Shown: piece after piece, positions 55,363-64,000 of the stretch
How the letters are laid out: each line of letters begins with the position of its first letter
Numbering within the stretch: position 1 is the first letter of the stretch
NCBI GenBank assembly: GCA_963978895.1
Contig: OZ022240.1
Coordinates: forward strand, 5,886,624-5,950,623
Direction of reading: 5' to 3'
DNA length: 64,000 nucleotides
DNA from: Erpobdella octoculata
Lineage: Eukaryota > Annelida > Clitellata > Hirudinida > Erpobdellidae
Program-made: the position numbers and the translations under genes
The notes under the pieces: model-generated
Seen by the model: only the letters and a program-made list of their open reading frames with translations
Databases searched by the model: none
What the model was told of the DNA's origin: nothing

Positions 55363-55930
55363 ATTTAATCAATCACGCTCATTTCAAAATTTTAGAGATA
55401 ACTTTTATCGATGCAAGGCATAATTTTGTTATGTTTTATATCAATTTAAAAAAATTTATAAATGCTTTCTAACTATTTATATTTAAAAACACAAGAGTTT
55501 TTATCATATTTTTGTTACATGTTAACTAAAGTTGGCTGGTTTCATCTACCCTATGTTTAATCCTATACTTTGGCCTCAAGGAAGCTCATTTGAATGTTCA
55601 GTCAGAATCATCAGCGGGTCACTTTCTTGTGTACATTCTTCTTATCATCACCTAAACATCTCAACTGAAATTCTCTCATCAGCAGGAGGCAGTGTCGCTG
55701 TTTTACTGGACTATGCCGGTAGCAGAAATTCAAAATGTAGAACATTTTCTTTTCCCCCTGCACGATGAACTTTACATACATTTTTTTGGATTAATATAAG
55801 TTTATTAATTATTTTGTTATTTATTTATGTATTTATGTACTTATTTATTTATTTATTATATTACAATGAAAAATTTGTTTTATCGTTTGTATGCATTCCA
55901 AAACAAATGAAAAGAAAACAAAATAGATTA
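55363..55930 (+). other. DCAF6 3' UTR and downstream sequence
   Basis: AT-rich and non-coding. Its distal part (55738-55926, from GATGAACTTTACATACATTT to CAAAACAAATGAAAAGAAAA) is duplicated at about 58383-58515. Confidence 0.6.
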
Positions 55931-55934
55931 CGAT

Positions 55935-58138
55935 AAGATAAGATAACGTTTATTATAGTGGTTTTGAAGACTTTACGCCTATAGGCAACCACTTCGAATT
56001 AAAAATAATAATAAATAGAATAAAATAAATGATAATAATCTATATATATAAAAGAACATGTCCTGACTGACTGACTGACTGACTGACTGACTGACTGATA
56101 ATCAACGCCGAGCTCAAACGCCTCATCCTAGGAACGTGAAATTTGGAACTTATATTACTTTGATAGCGTAAACATCCGCTAAGAAAGGATTTTTGAAAAT
56201 GTTGCTCCTGAGGGGAAAAAACTGGAAAAAAAACTTTTTTCTAAAACAATGTATATCTCGAAAACCAAAAATGAGGAGATTTTGAATTTTGGTATATAGA
56301 TTCTTTTTGAAAAATAAAAAGATACGTGTTTCACCATTTTTTGAAAATTCGGTTTCCCGGACCTCAAATGTGGGTTGGAAAATTGGGTTATTTGGTTTTT
56401 AAAGTAGCTGCTACTCAAAAACTGTGAATGCTACAGGAGTAAAAATTAGTATTTAGTTTCTACCTTAAAAATAATTAAATACGTGTTTTAGCATTTTTTG
56501 AAAATTTGGTTTCCAGGACTTCAAATGTGGGGTGGAAAATATGGTTATTTGTTTTTTTATGTAACTGCTACTCAAAAACTGTAAATACCACAGATGTAAA
56601 AATTAGTATTTAGTTTCTATTCTAAAAATAAAAATATACGTGTTTTACCGTTTTTTAAAAATTTGGTTTCCAGGACCTCAAATGTGGGGTGGAAAATAAG
56701 GTTATTTGGTTTTTAACATAACTGCTACTCGAAAACTGTAGATGCTACAGGAGTACAAATTAGTATTTGGTTTCTACTCCAGAAATATGATATACGTGTT
56801 TTACTATTTTTTGAAAATTTGGTTTCCAGGACTTTAAATATGGGGTGGAAAATAGGGTTACTTGGTTTTTAAAGTAACTGCTACTCAAAAACTGTAAATG
56901 CTACAAAAGTAAAATTAGAACTTAGTTTCTACTCTAAAAATAATGATATACGTGTTTCACCATTTTTTGAAAATTTGGTTTCCAGGACCTCAAATGTAAA
57001 GTGGAAAAAGGGTTATTTGATTTTAAAATAACTGCTACTCAAAAACTGTAAGTGCTACAGATGCGAAAATTAGTATTTTGAGGTTTTGTGCCGGTTAAAA
57101 GTAGATGAGTTCAGTTTATCACCGGACGGACGGGCCAAGCCTTTATTTTAGGGTCTTCATACGGCCCTGCCCAAACCTTAAATCAAGGTGGGACGGGCCA
57201 AGATTTTTAACCAAGTATATAGACATTTTAGTGATTTTAGGGTGTTCAGACGGGCCGGGCTAAACCTGAAATCAAGGTGGGACGGGCCAAAGTTTTTCAT
57301 CAAGTATATAGAACTTCTAGGCCTGTAAAAACGGGCGGGCCCATATTAGACGGCCCTGCCCAAATCTTAAATCAAGGTGGGACGGGCCGAGATTTTTAAC
57401 CAAGTATAGACATTTTAGTGATTTTAGGGTGTTCAGACGGGCCGGGCTAAACCTGAAGTCAAGGTGGGACGGGCCGAAGTTTTTCAACAAGTATATAGAA
57501 CTTCTAGGCCTTTAAAAACGGGCCGGGCCCATATTAGACGGGCCGTGCTGGGCGAGGAATTTCGGTTTTTGAAACGGGCTGGGCCAAGTTGTCGACGGGC
57601 CGTGCCGGGCCAGGAATTTCGGTTTTTGAAACGGGCTGGGCCATGTTGTCGACGGGCCGAGCCGAGGCCTAAAAAATTGATCCGTGCAGTACTCTACTAT
57701 GTATGCACGGTTCAAATTCTCTAATTTCATGCGAGCGAAGCCGCTACGGGCACTGCTAGTAGATAAATAAACTATTAAAAAATAAATAATTGCATAAAAA
57801 TCAGTATCCATGCCTGGATAGCGCTACTTTAAAAGATGTGGTAGTCTCAGATGCTACAGTGTCATCGTCCAAGTCATTCCATATATTTACCACTCTAGAA
57901 CTAAAAAAAGCCTTTTTTAAAGTCTTTTCTTGTTTTTTAAAAAGCTTGAATCTATGTCCCCTAGTGCTTTGAATCGGTGGTTGTTCAAAAAACATTGCTG
58001 GTGTTAAATCCTCTTTTCCTGTTATTATCTTGTAGGCTTCGATCAAGTCACCCCTACTTCTCCTTTTCTCTAGAGTTGTTAAGCCGCATTGTTTTAATCT
58101 TTCTTCGTAAGGTAACTGGCTTAAATGCTTATTATTAA
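55935..58138 (-). mobile_element. 5'-truncated LINE split by a Helitron
   Basis: Minus strand. 58138-57801 encodes LPYEERLKQCGLTTLEKRR, GDLIEAYKIITGKE, RGHRFKLFK, KAFFSSRVVNIWNDLDDD, ending SRHGY stop: the C-terminus of a CR1/L2-like reverse-transcriptase ORF. Its 3' UTR runs 57800-57760, is interrupted by the Helitron at 56039-57759, and resumes 56038-55935, ending in a CGTTATCTTATCTTATCG tandem tail typical of these LINEs. Confidence 0.85.
56039..57759 (+). mobile_element. Complete non-autonomous Helitron (1721 bp)
   Basis: Starts TCTATATATATAAAAGAAC after an A. It has seven CTGA units, five tandem repeats of about 157 bp (ACGTGTTT phases at 56325, 56482, 56639, 56795, 56951), a duplicated GGGCCGGGC-rich block (57110-57660) and 3' GCGAGCGAAGCCGCTACGGG...CTAG, followed by T. 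No Rep/helicase ORF. Inserted into a LINE 3' UTR. Confidence 0.92.
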
Positions 58139-58139
58139 A

Positions 58140-58345
58140 ATATTAATAATTTTTTATATTTTGAATTAATTTAATTAAGGTAAATAATTTTTTAGTTATT
58201 TAATTATATAAAAATATATTAAAAAAAATGTATTTATATAATTATGTATTATATATAAATTAATTTGCCATAGATAGCAGATCATCACACAAAAACGTCT
58301 TACACAGACGCCAAACAGACATGGGCTATTATATATATACTATTG
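58140..58345 (+). repeat. Duplicated block, copy A
   Basis: Contains AATTATATAAAAATATAT, ATTAATTTGCC, AGATCATCACACAAAAACG, TCTTACACAGACG and ACATGGGCTA. Copy B is 58530-58629 plus 60646-60745, into which a Helitron has inserted. Confidence 0.8.
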
Positions 58346-58382
58346 GTTTTGCCCGTCCCAAGGACGGATGTTTTAAAATTAC

Positions 58383-58515
58383 GATGAACGTTGGATACAT
58401 TTTTTGGATTAATATAAGTTTATTAATTATTTATTTTATTTATTCATTCATTCATATATTTACAAAATTATCGTTCATATGCATTCCAAAAGAAATGAAA
58501 AGAAAAAAATAAACT
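58383..58515 (+). repeat. Duplicate of DCAF6 downstream sequence
   Basis: Matches 55760-55926: TTTTTTGGATTAATATAAGT, the TTTATT-rich run and ATGCATTCCAAAAGAAATGA. Evidence of local segmental duplication. Confidence 0.8.
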
Positions 58516-58629
58516 AAAAAAATAAAAAAAAAATTATATTTTAAATTAATTTAAGTAAGGTAAATATTTTTTAATTTACTTAATTATATAAAAATATATA
58601 AAAAATGTAATTTTCTAATTATTAATAAA

Positions 58630-60645
58630 CTAGCAGTGCCCGTAGCGGCTTCGCTCGCATGAAATTAGAGAGTTTGAACCGTGCATCCATAGAAGAGATC
58701 ATTTTTTTAGGTCTCGGCTCGGCCCGTTGACAAATTAGCCCAGCCCGTTTTAAAAACCCAAACTCCTGGCCCGGCACAGCCCGTCTGAATTAGGCCCGGC
58801 CCATTTTTACAGGCCTAGAAGTTCTATATACTTGATGAAAAACTTCGGCCCGTCCCACCTTGACCTCAGGTTTGGCCCGGCCAAACTGAAGACCCTAAAA
58901 TCACTAAAATATCTATATACTTGGTGAAAAACCTCGGCCCGTCCCACTTTGATTTAAAGTTTGGCCTGGCCCGTGTGAAGAAATAACGGCTTGGCCCGGC
59001 TGATGATAAACTGGACTTAGCTACTTTTAACCGGCACAAAACTTCAAAATACTAATTTTTACATTTGTAGCACATACAGTTTGTGAGTAGCAGTTATTTT
59101 GAAATCAAATAACCCTTATTTCCACCCCACATATGAGGTCCTGGAAACCAAATTTTCAAAAAATGCTAAAACACGTATTTCATTATTTTTGGAGTAGAAA
59201 CTAAATACTAATTTTTACTTCTGTAGCATTAACAGTTTTTGAGTAGCAGCTACTTTAAAAACCAAATAACCCAAAAAATGATGAAACACGTATATCTATT
59301 TTTTTTGAGTAGATACTAAGTATTAATTTTTACATCTGTGGCAATTACAGTTGTTGAGTAGCAGTTACTTTAAAAACCAAATAACCCTATTTTCCACCCC
59401 ACATATGAAGTCCTGGAAACCAAATTTTCAAAAAATTGTGAAACCCGTATATCATTATTTTTAGAGTAGAAACTTAATACTAATTTTTACCTTTGTAGCA
59501 TTAACAGTTTTCGAGTAGAAGCTACTTTAAAAACCAAATAACCCAATTTTCCAACCCACATTTGATGTCCGGGAAACCAAATTTGTAAAAAATGGTGAAA
59601 CACGTACATCTTTATTTTTAGAAAAGAAACTAAATAATAATTTTTACATCTGTGGTATTTACTGTTTTTGAGTAGCAGTTACTATAAAAGACAATTAGCC
59701 CTATTTTTCACCCCACATTTGAAGTCCTGGAAACCAAATTTTCAAAAAATGCTAAAACACGTATTTTATTATTTTTGGAGTAGAAACTAAATACTAATTT
59801 TTACTCCTGTAGCATTAACAGTTTTTGAGTAGAAGCTACTTTAAAAACCAAATAACCCAATTTTCCAACCCACATTTGAGGTCCGGGAAACCGAATTTTC
59901 AAAAAATGGTGAAACACCTATCTTTTTATTTTTCAAAAAAAAAATCTATATACCAAATTTCAAAATCTCCTCATTTTTGGTTTTCGAGATATACATTGTT
60001 TTAGAAAAAAGTTTGTTTTCCAGTTTTTTCCCCTCAGGAGCAAAATTTTCAAAATATTTTTCTTAGCGGATGTTTACGCTATAAAAGTAATATAAGTTCC
60101 AAATTTCACGTTCCTAGGATGAGGCGTTTGAGCTCGGCGTTGGATATCAGTCAGTCATCAGTCAGTCAGTCAGTCAGTCAGTCAGTCAGTCAGTCAGTCA
60201 GTCAGTCAGTCAGTCAGTCAGTCAGTCAGTCAGTCAGTCAGTCAGTCAGTCAGTCAGTCAGTCAGTCAGTCAGTCAGTCAGTCAGTCAGTCAGTCAGTCA
60301 GTCAGTCAGTCAGTCAGTCAGTCAGTCAGTCAGTCAGTCAGTCAGTCAGTCAGTCAGTCAGTCAGTCAGTCAGTCAGTCAGTCAGTCAGTCAGTCAGTCA
60401 GTCAGTCAGTCAGTCAGTCAGTCAGTCAGTCAGTCAGTCAGTCAGTCAGTCAGTCAGTCAGTCAGTCAGTCAGTCAGTCAGTCAGTCAGTCAGTCAGTCA
60501 GTCAGTCAGTCAGTCAGTCAGTCAGTCAGTCAGTCAGTCAGTCAGTCAGTCAGTCAGTCAGTCAGTCAGTCAGTCAGTCAGTCAGTCAGTCAGTCAGTCA
60601 GTCAGTCAGTCAGTCAGTCAGGACATGTTCTTTTATATATATAGA
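58630..60645 (-). mobile_element. Complete non-autonomous Helitron (2016 bp) with expanded CAGT tract
   Basis: Minus orientation. 3' CTAG at 58630-58633 preceded (plus strand) by A; 5' TC at 60645 followed by T. It has the same GC-rich block and 157-bp repeats as the other copies. The short CTGA tract near the 5' end has expanded to about 464 bp. No transposase. Confidence 0.92.
60158..60621 (+). repeat. Uninterrupted (CAGT)n microsatellite, about 116 units
   Basis: 464 bp of perfect TCAG repeats inside the Helitron. Other copies in the window have only about 3 to 7 units at the same place. The Ser-Gln-Ser-Val open frame across it is an artefact. Confidence 0.97.
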
Positions 60646-60747
60646 TAATTAGAAAAATACATTTTTTACATATATGTATTAATTTGCCGTAAATAGGAGA
60701 TCGTCACACAAAACGTCTTACACAGACATGGGCTACTATATATATTA

Positions 60748-60918
60748 ATATTGTTGCAAAAAATTGAGAAACTGCATCAACGTAAATCTGTATATATTAG
60801 CTCTGAATTAACTGAAACAGAAAGAAATCTGGACTACCAGCCAAGACAAGAAAGAAATAAAATTAAGCGCCCAACTTTTAATGATTTGCCCTCTCGATAT
60901 GGCATCCGTGGAAACTAA
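60748..60918 (+). pseudogene. Unidentified open frame of about 57 codons, possible gene fragment
   Basis: From 60751 the frame reads LLQKIEKLHQRKSVYIS ... NLDYQPRQERNKIK, RPTFNDLPSRYGIRGN, stop at 60918. The composition looks protein-like, unlike the flanking AT-rich DNA, but there is no start codon and I do not recognise the family. It could be a terminal exon, a retroposed piece or a transposon ORF end. Confidence 0.3.
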
Positions 60919-61157
60919 TTGCAAAAATTCAAAAAATGTTATTGACACAGACAAACTTGCTGGTCTAATGAAACCTTGTTAACAGTTAATTCAATTAAGG
61001 AATTTTTTAGCTTTAATAAAGTAGAACATAATAAGATCACAAATTGGCGCAGGAGGTAATAATTCTTTTCTTGGAAAAACACTTATACTCTGGCACATAC
61101 ACTACTCTTCTTGATTCAAGAATCTTAAACTAAGTACTTCTACAGAACATCAATTTT

Positions 61158-62129
61158 TACGACAATTTATATAGCGCCGTAGCAGCGGAAGCCGCTTTAA
61201 GGGCGCTTTACAATGTTGGCAACTTGCAGATAAGACTAACGGCGTATGCGGTGTTTTACGGCGCCGCTGGCAGCCCCGCATACTACCAGGGACGTCATTT
61301 CAGCAAAACCTTAGGGGCAAGATGTTTTTGTGGCCCACTCTGGGGCGTTGCTAGGGTCATCTTCACTCGGGGACAAAACACAAAATTTGCATCCCTGCGT
61401 AACATTTTTTTTATTTTGCACCCAAAAAAACTGATGATTGGGTAGGGGGTAATTGGATGAGAGCCACTTTTAAAAAAAAATCGAAACCCTTGTTTTATTT
61501 TTCCTCCCAAAAAACCTGATGACCGGGGAGGGAAGGTCACATACTATAGCATCTCAGTGAGCATAAGAGCATTTCCAGCTGTCTGCTGTGACTCTATGAA
61601 CAAGACTACTGCTATCAAAATCTGCTGTAAACGGTAATTAATATTGATGAACGAATAAGAAAACGCTACTTTAGTGCCGGGTGCCCCTTTGAATGCGTGA
61701 GGTCCATTTTAGTGCCAGGTGCCCCCTTGAATGCGTGAGGTCCACTTTAGTGCCGGGCCTACTGAAAAGTACAGGAAGGGCCACTTAAAAATCTTAGGTG
61801 CCGGGGGCCCACTTAAATGGGGAGACCATTTATGGGCAGGGCCCATTTAAGTGCGTGGGACCCACTTTAGTGACGGGGACCCACTGAAAAGTCAGGGAGG
61901 CGATAGCCCCCTAATTGACGTCCCTGCATACTACTCGATAGCTCCACAAGTGCACGAAGGATTTTAACCCCCAACCGAAGTTGGTACTCATTTAACGACC
62001 ACTAAAGGTTGAAACGCTGAGTTGACGTGAGCACATGCAAATTAGTGAGTTAGTTTCTTGCTCAAGGAAATTACGTGCCCGGGCCGGGAATCAAACCCAG
62101 GTCCTCCGACTCTCAAAGCCGGTGTTTAT
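61158..62129 (+). repeat. Dispersed SINE-like repeat, interrupted by a hAT MITE
   Basis: The left half (61158-61286) begins TTTATATAGCGCC and has GGGCGCTTTACAA. The right half (61935-62129) has TTGCTCAAGGAAATTACG and GGGAATCAAACCCAGGTCCT. This pairing resembles widespread aquatic-animal repeats. The two halves are separated by the element at 61287-61926. The right part is then cut by another hAT end at 62130. Confidence 0.65.
61287..61926 (+). mobile_element. hAT MITE (640 bp) with 8-bp target duplication
   Basis: Left end CAGGGACGTCATTTCAGC; right end reads CAGGGACGTCAATTAGGGGG on the opposite strand. Flanked by CATACTAC at 61279-61286 and 61927-61934, a perfect 8-bp target duplication as in hAT. 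The interior has tandem GTGCC.GGTGCCCCYTTGAAT-type blocks and no transposase. Confidence 0.92.
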
Positions 62130-63176
62130 CAGAGATGTGCGGATTGCGGACGCGTCCGCTGGCGGACGCTAATCCGCAGCTTTTTTGCGGACGCGGATTC
62201 GAGAAAATTGAAACTAGCGGACGCGGATTGTGCACATCAATAGGCCAAAATTTGAAAAATAATTGAATAAAATAGAAGAAATTTTGCCTTCCAACTTTCA
62301 AGCCAAGTTAATAATGTATTCATACGCTCAAAAGACACATTATTTATTAGACTAATCCGCAAGACAAAAATAAATGTTTTTTTTTTTATAAATTTTAATT
62401 ATTTAAAACATAAAAACTTATATAAATATATATTAGGGCCCGGAGACCCGGAAATGCCGGGTTTTAGAGACCCGGTAGGACCCGGCGTGCAAAATGGTAC
62501 CGGGTCTGAAAAATGTTATCTATTCAACTATAGATAACATATCTTTGTTATCTATTCACCTACAGATAACATATCTTTGTTATTTTTTATCTTTGTCCGC
62601 TTTTAAGTAACTTCTAAGACTGTCTATTCTTGTTAAACAATTACATAAAAAATTGTGTCAGCTTAAAACAATTATCTACATTTGTGTTCCGTTTCTAACA
62701 ACACAAAATTAACATGAATCAAAACAGACTAACAAGTTGAATCCTGCTGATGAGTCTAAGGCCAATTGCAACGTATGCAAGGCAAAATTGTCAAGAGGTG
62801 TAAAGGATGCACGCGGCTATGGCACGACATCGTTTATTAAACACCTGCGTATGCATCCAGCTGAATTCCAAGAATATTCCGTTGCCACAGAAGCCGAAAA
62901 TAAAAGAAAACGAGAAGAAAAGCTGTCAGCAAACGTTGGATTTTTGTATTAAAAAAACAACATTTAAAGCCACCCATAGCCGTCAAATTGCAATAACGGC
63001 TAAAATCGGTGAGATGCTGGCATCGTGCGCACTGCCCTTCGCTTTTGTGGAAACGGATGAATTCAAGGACTTGATGAAAGACCTTGAACCTCGTTACACG
63101 GTTCCCGTTCCTTCAACATTTTCTCGCACCGTCATTCCGGAAATGTATCACCAAATGTATCAAATGATTCAATCCA
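62130..63176 (+). mobile_element. hAT transposon with broken BED-finger transposase, 3' part missing
   Basis: Left end CAGAGATGTGCGGATTGCGG (hAT-type). From about 62734: LNPADESKANCNVCKAKLSRG ... YGTTSFIKHLRMH, a BED zinc finger (CxxC ... HxxxxH type), then a frameshift. The other frame continues with AKIGEMLASCALPFAFV, FKDLMKDLEPRYTVP and FSRTVIPEMYHQMY, the N-terminal part of hAT transposases. Coding ends where Helitron-derived sequence starts (about 63177). Catalytic core and dimerisation domain absent. Confidence 0.85.
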
Positions 63177-63424
63177 CTAAGAAATGATTTTTGAAAATTT
63201 TGCTCCTGAGGAGAAGAAACTGGAAAACAAACTTTTTTCTAAAACAAACTTTTTTCTAAAACAAACTTTTTTCTAAAACAATGTATATCTCGAAAACCAA
63301 CAAGTAAATTAAAAACGAACTTTTAAAACCCAATGCTTTTATATGTAATTAAAACACAAATTTTGCAATCAATTTTTTCTTATAATAAACACACACACGT
63401 ACACATATACATACATATATATAA

Positions 63425-63475
<51 letters not shown>

Positions 63476-64000
63476 AAATTAACTAAAATTAACTAAATTA
63501 ATTGACTTATTGTAAAACTAATAATTGAATACTGCATTGTCTTCTATTTTGAGCATGTATGCAAAATTTGAAAAAAAATCTATCATCAGGAAGTGACTCA
63601 AAAATTGATTGCAAGATTTGAAACAGACAGAGAAACAGACAGACAGAGAAACAGACAGACAGAGAAACAGAGACGACGAGTTAATAAAAGCATTGGTAAA
63701 AATGAGGAAATTTTGAAATTTGGTATATGGATTCTTCTTGAACAATTAAAAGATACGTGTTTCACCATTTTTTGAAAATTCGGTTTCCCGCGGACCTCAA
63801 ATGTGGGTTGAAAAATTGGGTTATTTGGTTTTTAAAGTAGCGCTGCTCAAAAACTGTGAATACTACAGGAGTAAAAATTAGTATTTAGTTTCTACTCCAA
63901 AAATAATGAAATACGTGTTTTAGCATTTTTTGAAAATTTGGTTTCCAGGACTTCAAATGTGTGGTGGAAAATAGGGTTACTTGGTTTTTAAAGTAGCTGC
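63177..64000 (+). mobile_element. Helitron internal fragment, interrupted, running off the window
   Basis: 63177-63300 matches the Helitron interior (TAAGAAA.GATTTTTGAAAA, GCTCCTGAGG) with a triplicated AAACAAACTTTTTTCTAA unit. 63301-63694 is unrelated AT/CA/CAGA-rich sequence. From 63695 Helitron sequence resumes (AAATTTGGTATATGGATTCT and 157-bp repeats) to the window edge. No TC terminus is present on the left. Confidence 0.8.
63380..63471. repeat. (CA)n/(AT)n compound microsatellite
   Basis: ACACACACG and ACATATACATAC runs followed by about 18 AT units. Confidence 0.9.

Larger units (their letters stand above)
58530..60745 (+). repeat. Duplicated block, copy B, interrupted by a Helitron
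   Basis: 58530-58629 and 60646-60745 together reproduce copy A (58140-58345) almost continuously. The interruption is exactly the Helitron at 58630-60645, which gives an empty-site comparison. Confidence 0.8.

Noticed and set aside
57464..57724. Arg-rich repetitive ORF and its antisense partner
   Set aside because: Falls in the GC-rich tandem block of the Helitron. Other Helitron copies do not keep the frame.
60119..60652. 177-codon open frame rich in Ser-Gln-Ser-Val
   Set aside because: It is the translation of a perfect CAGT microsatellite in a Helitron. The 4-bp unit stays open in several frames and there is no gene context.

Overview
The window is a gene-rich, AT-rich piece of an animal nuclear genome. 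Genes are split by many GT-AG introns, and every identified protein is metazoan in type (a Src-like tyrosine kinase, USP48, DCAF6, NOP2, DDX43). Dense Helitron, hAT, piggyBac, LINE and tRNA-like SINE debris with AT and tetranucleotide microsatellites suggests an invertebrate. I would guess a lophotrochozoan such as an annelid, but the sequence alone does not settle this.

Layout, left to right. (1) 131-2420 (+): 3' part of a DDX43-like DEAD-box RNA helicase. (2) 2995-5926 (-): a leucine-rich-repeat protein with a C-terminal Cys cluster, convergent with DDX43. (3) 6.8-7.9 kb (-): a 5'-truncated LINE. (4) 8274-30478 (-): a 27-exon USP48 deubiquitinase reconstructed phase by phase. Its introns hold a hAT remnant, a 108-bp higher-order satellite, a 19-bp minisatellite, a TTAA-flanked piggyBac relic, tRNA-like SINEs and a 3.9-kb nested Helitron/foldback cluster. 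(5) 31203-36684 (+): a five-exon type II membrane protein with glycosyltransferase-like domains, head-to-head with USP48. (6) 37078-41942 (-): NOP2/NSUN1 rRNA cytosine methyltransferase. (7) 44141-48308 (-): a myristoylatable Src/FRK-type kinase (SH3-SH2-kinase) that ends without a C-terminal regulatory tail. (8) 48850-55362 (+): DCAF6, head-to-head with the kinase. (9) 55.4-64 kb: a transposon graveyard with two complete Helitrons (one holding 116 uninterrupted CAGT units), a LINE split by a Helitron, a hAT MITE with a perfect 8-bp target duplication inside another repeat, and a frame-shifted BED-finger hAT transposase joined to Helitron sequence.

The genes are housekeeping or signalling genes with no operon-like link. 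Neighbours are alternately divergent and convergent, giving two compact head-to-head intergenic regions (30479-31202 and 48309-48849). The least familiar gene is the multi-domain glycosyltransferase-like protein. The most unusual DNA is the Helitron family, with 157-bp internal tandem repeats and an expandable CTGA/CAGT tract near its 5' end.
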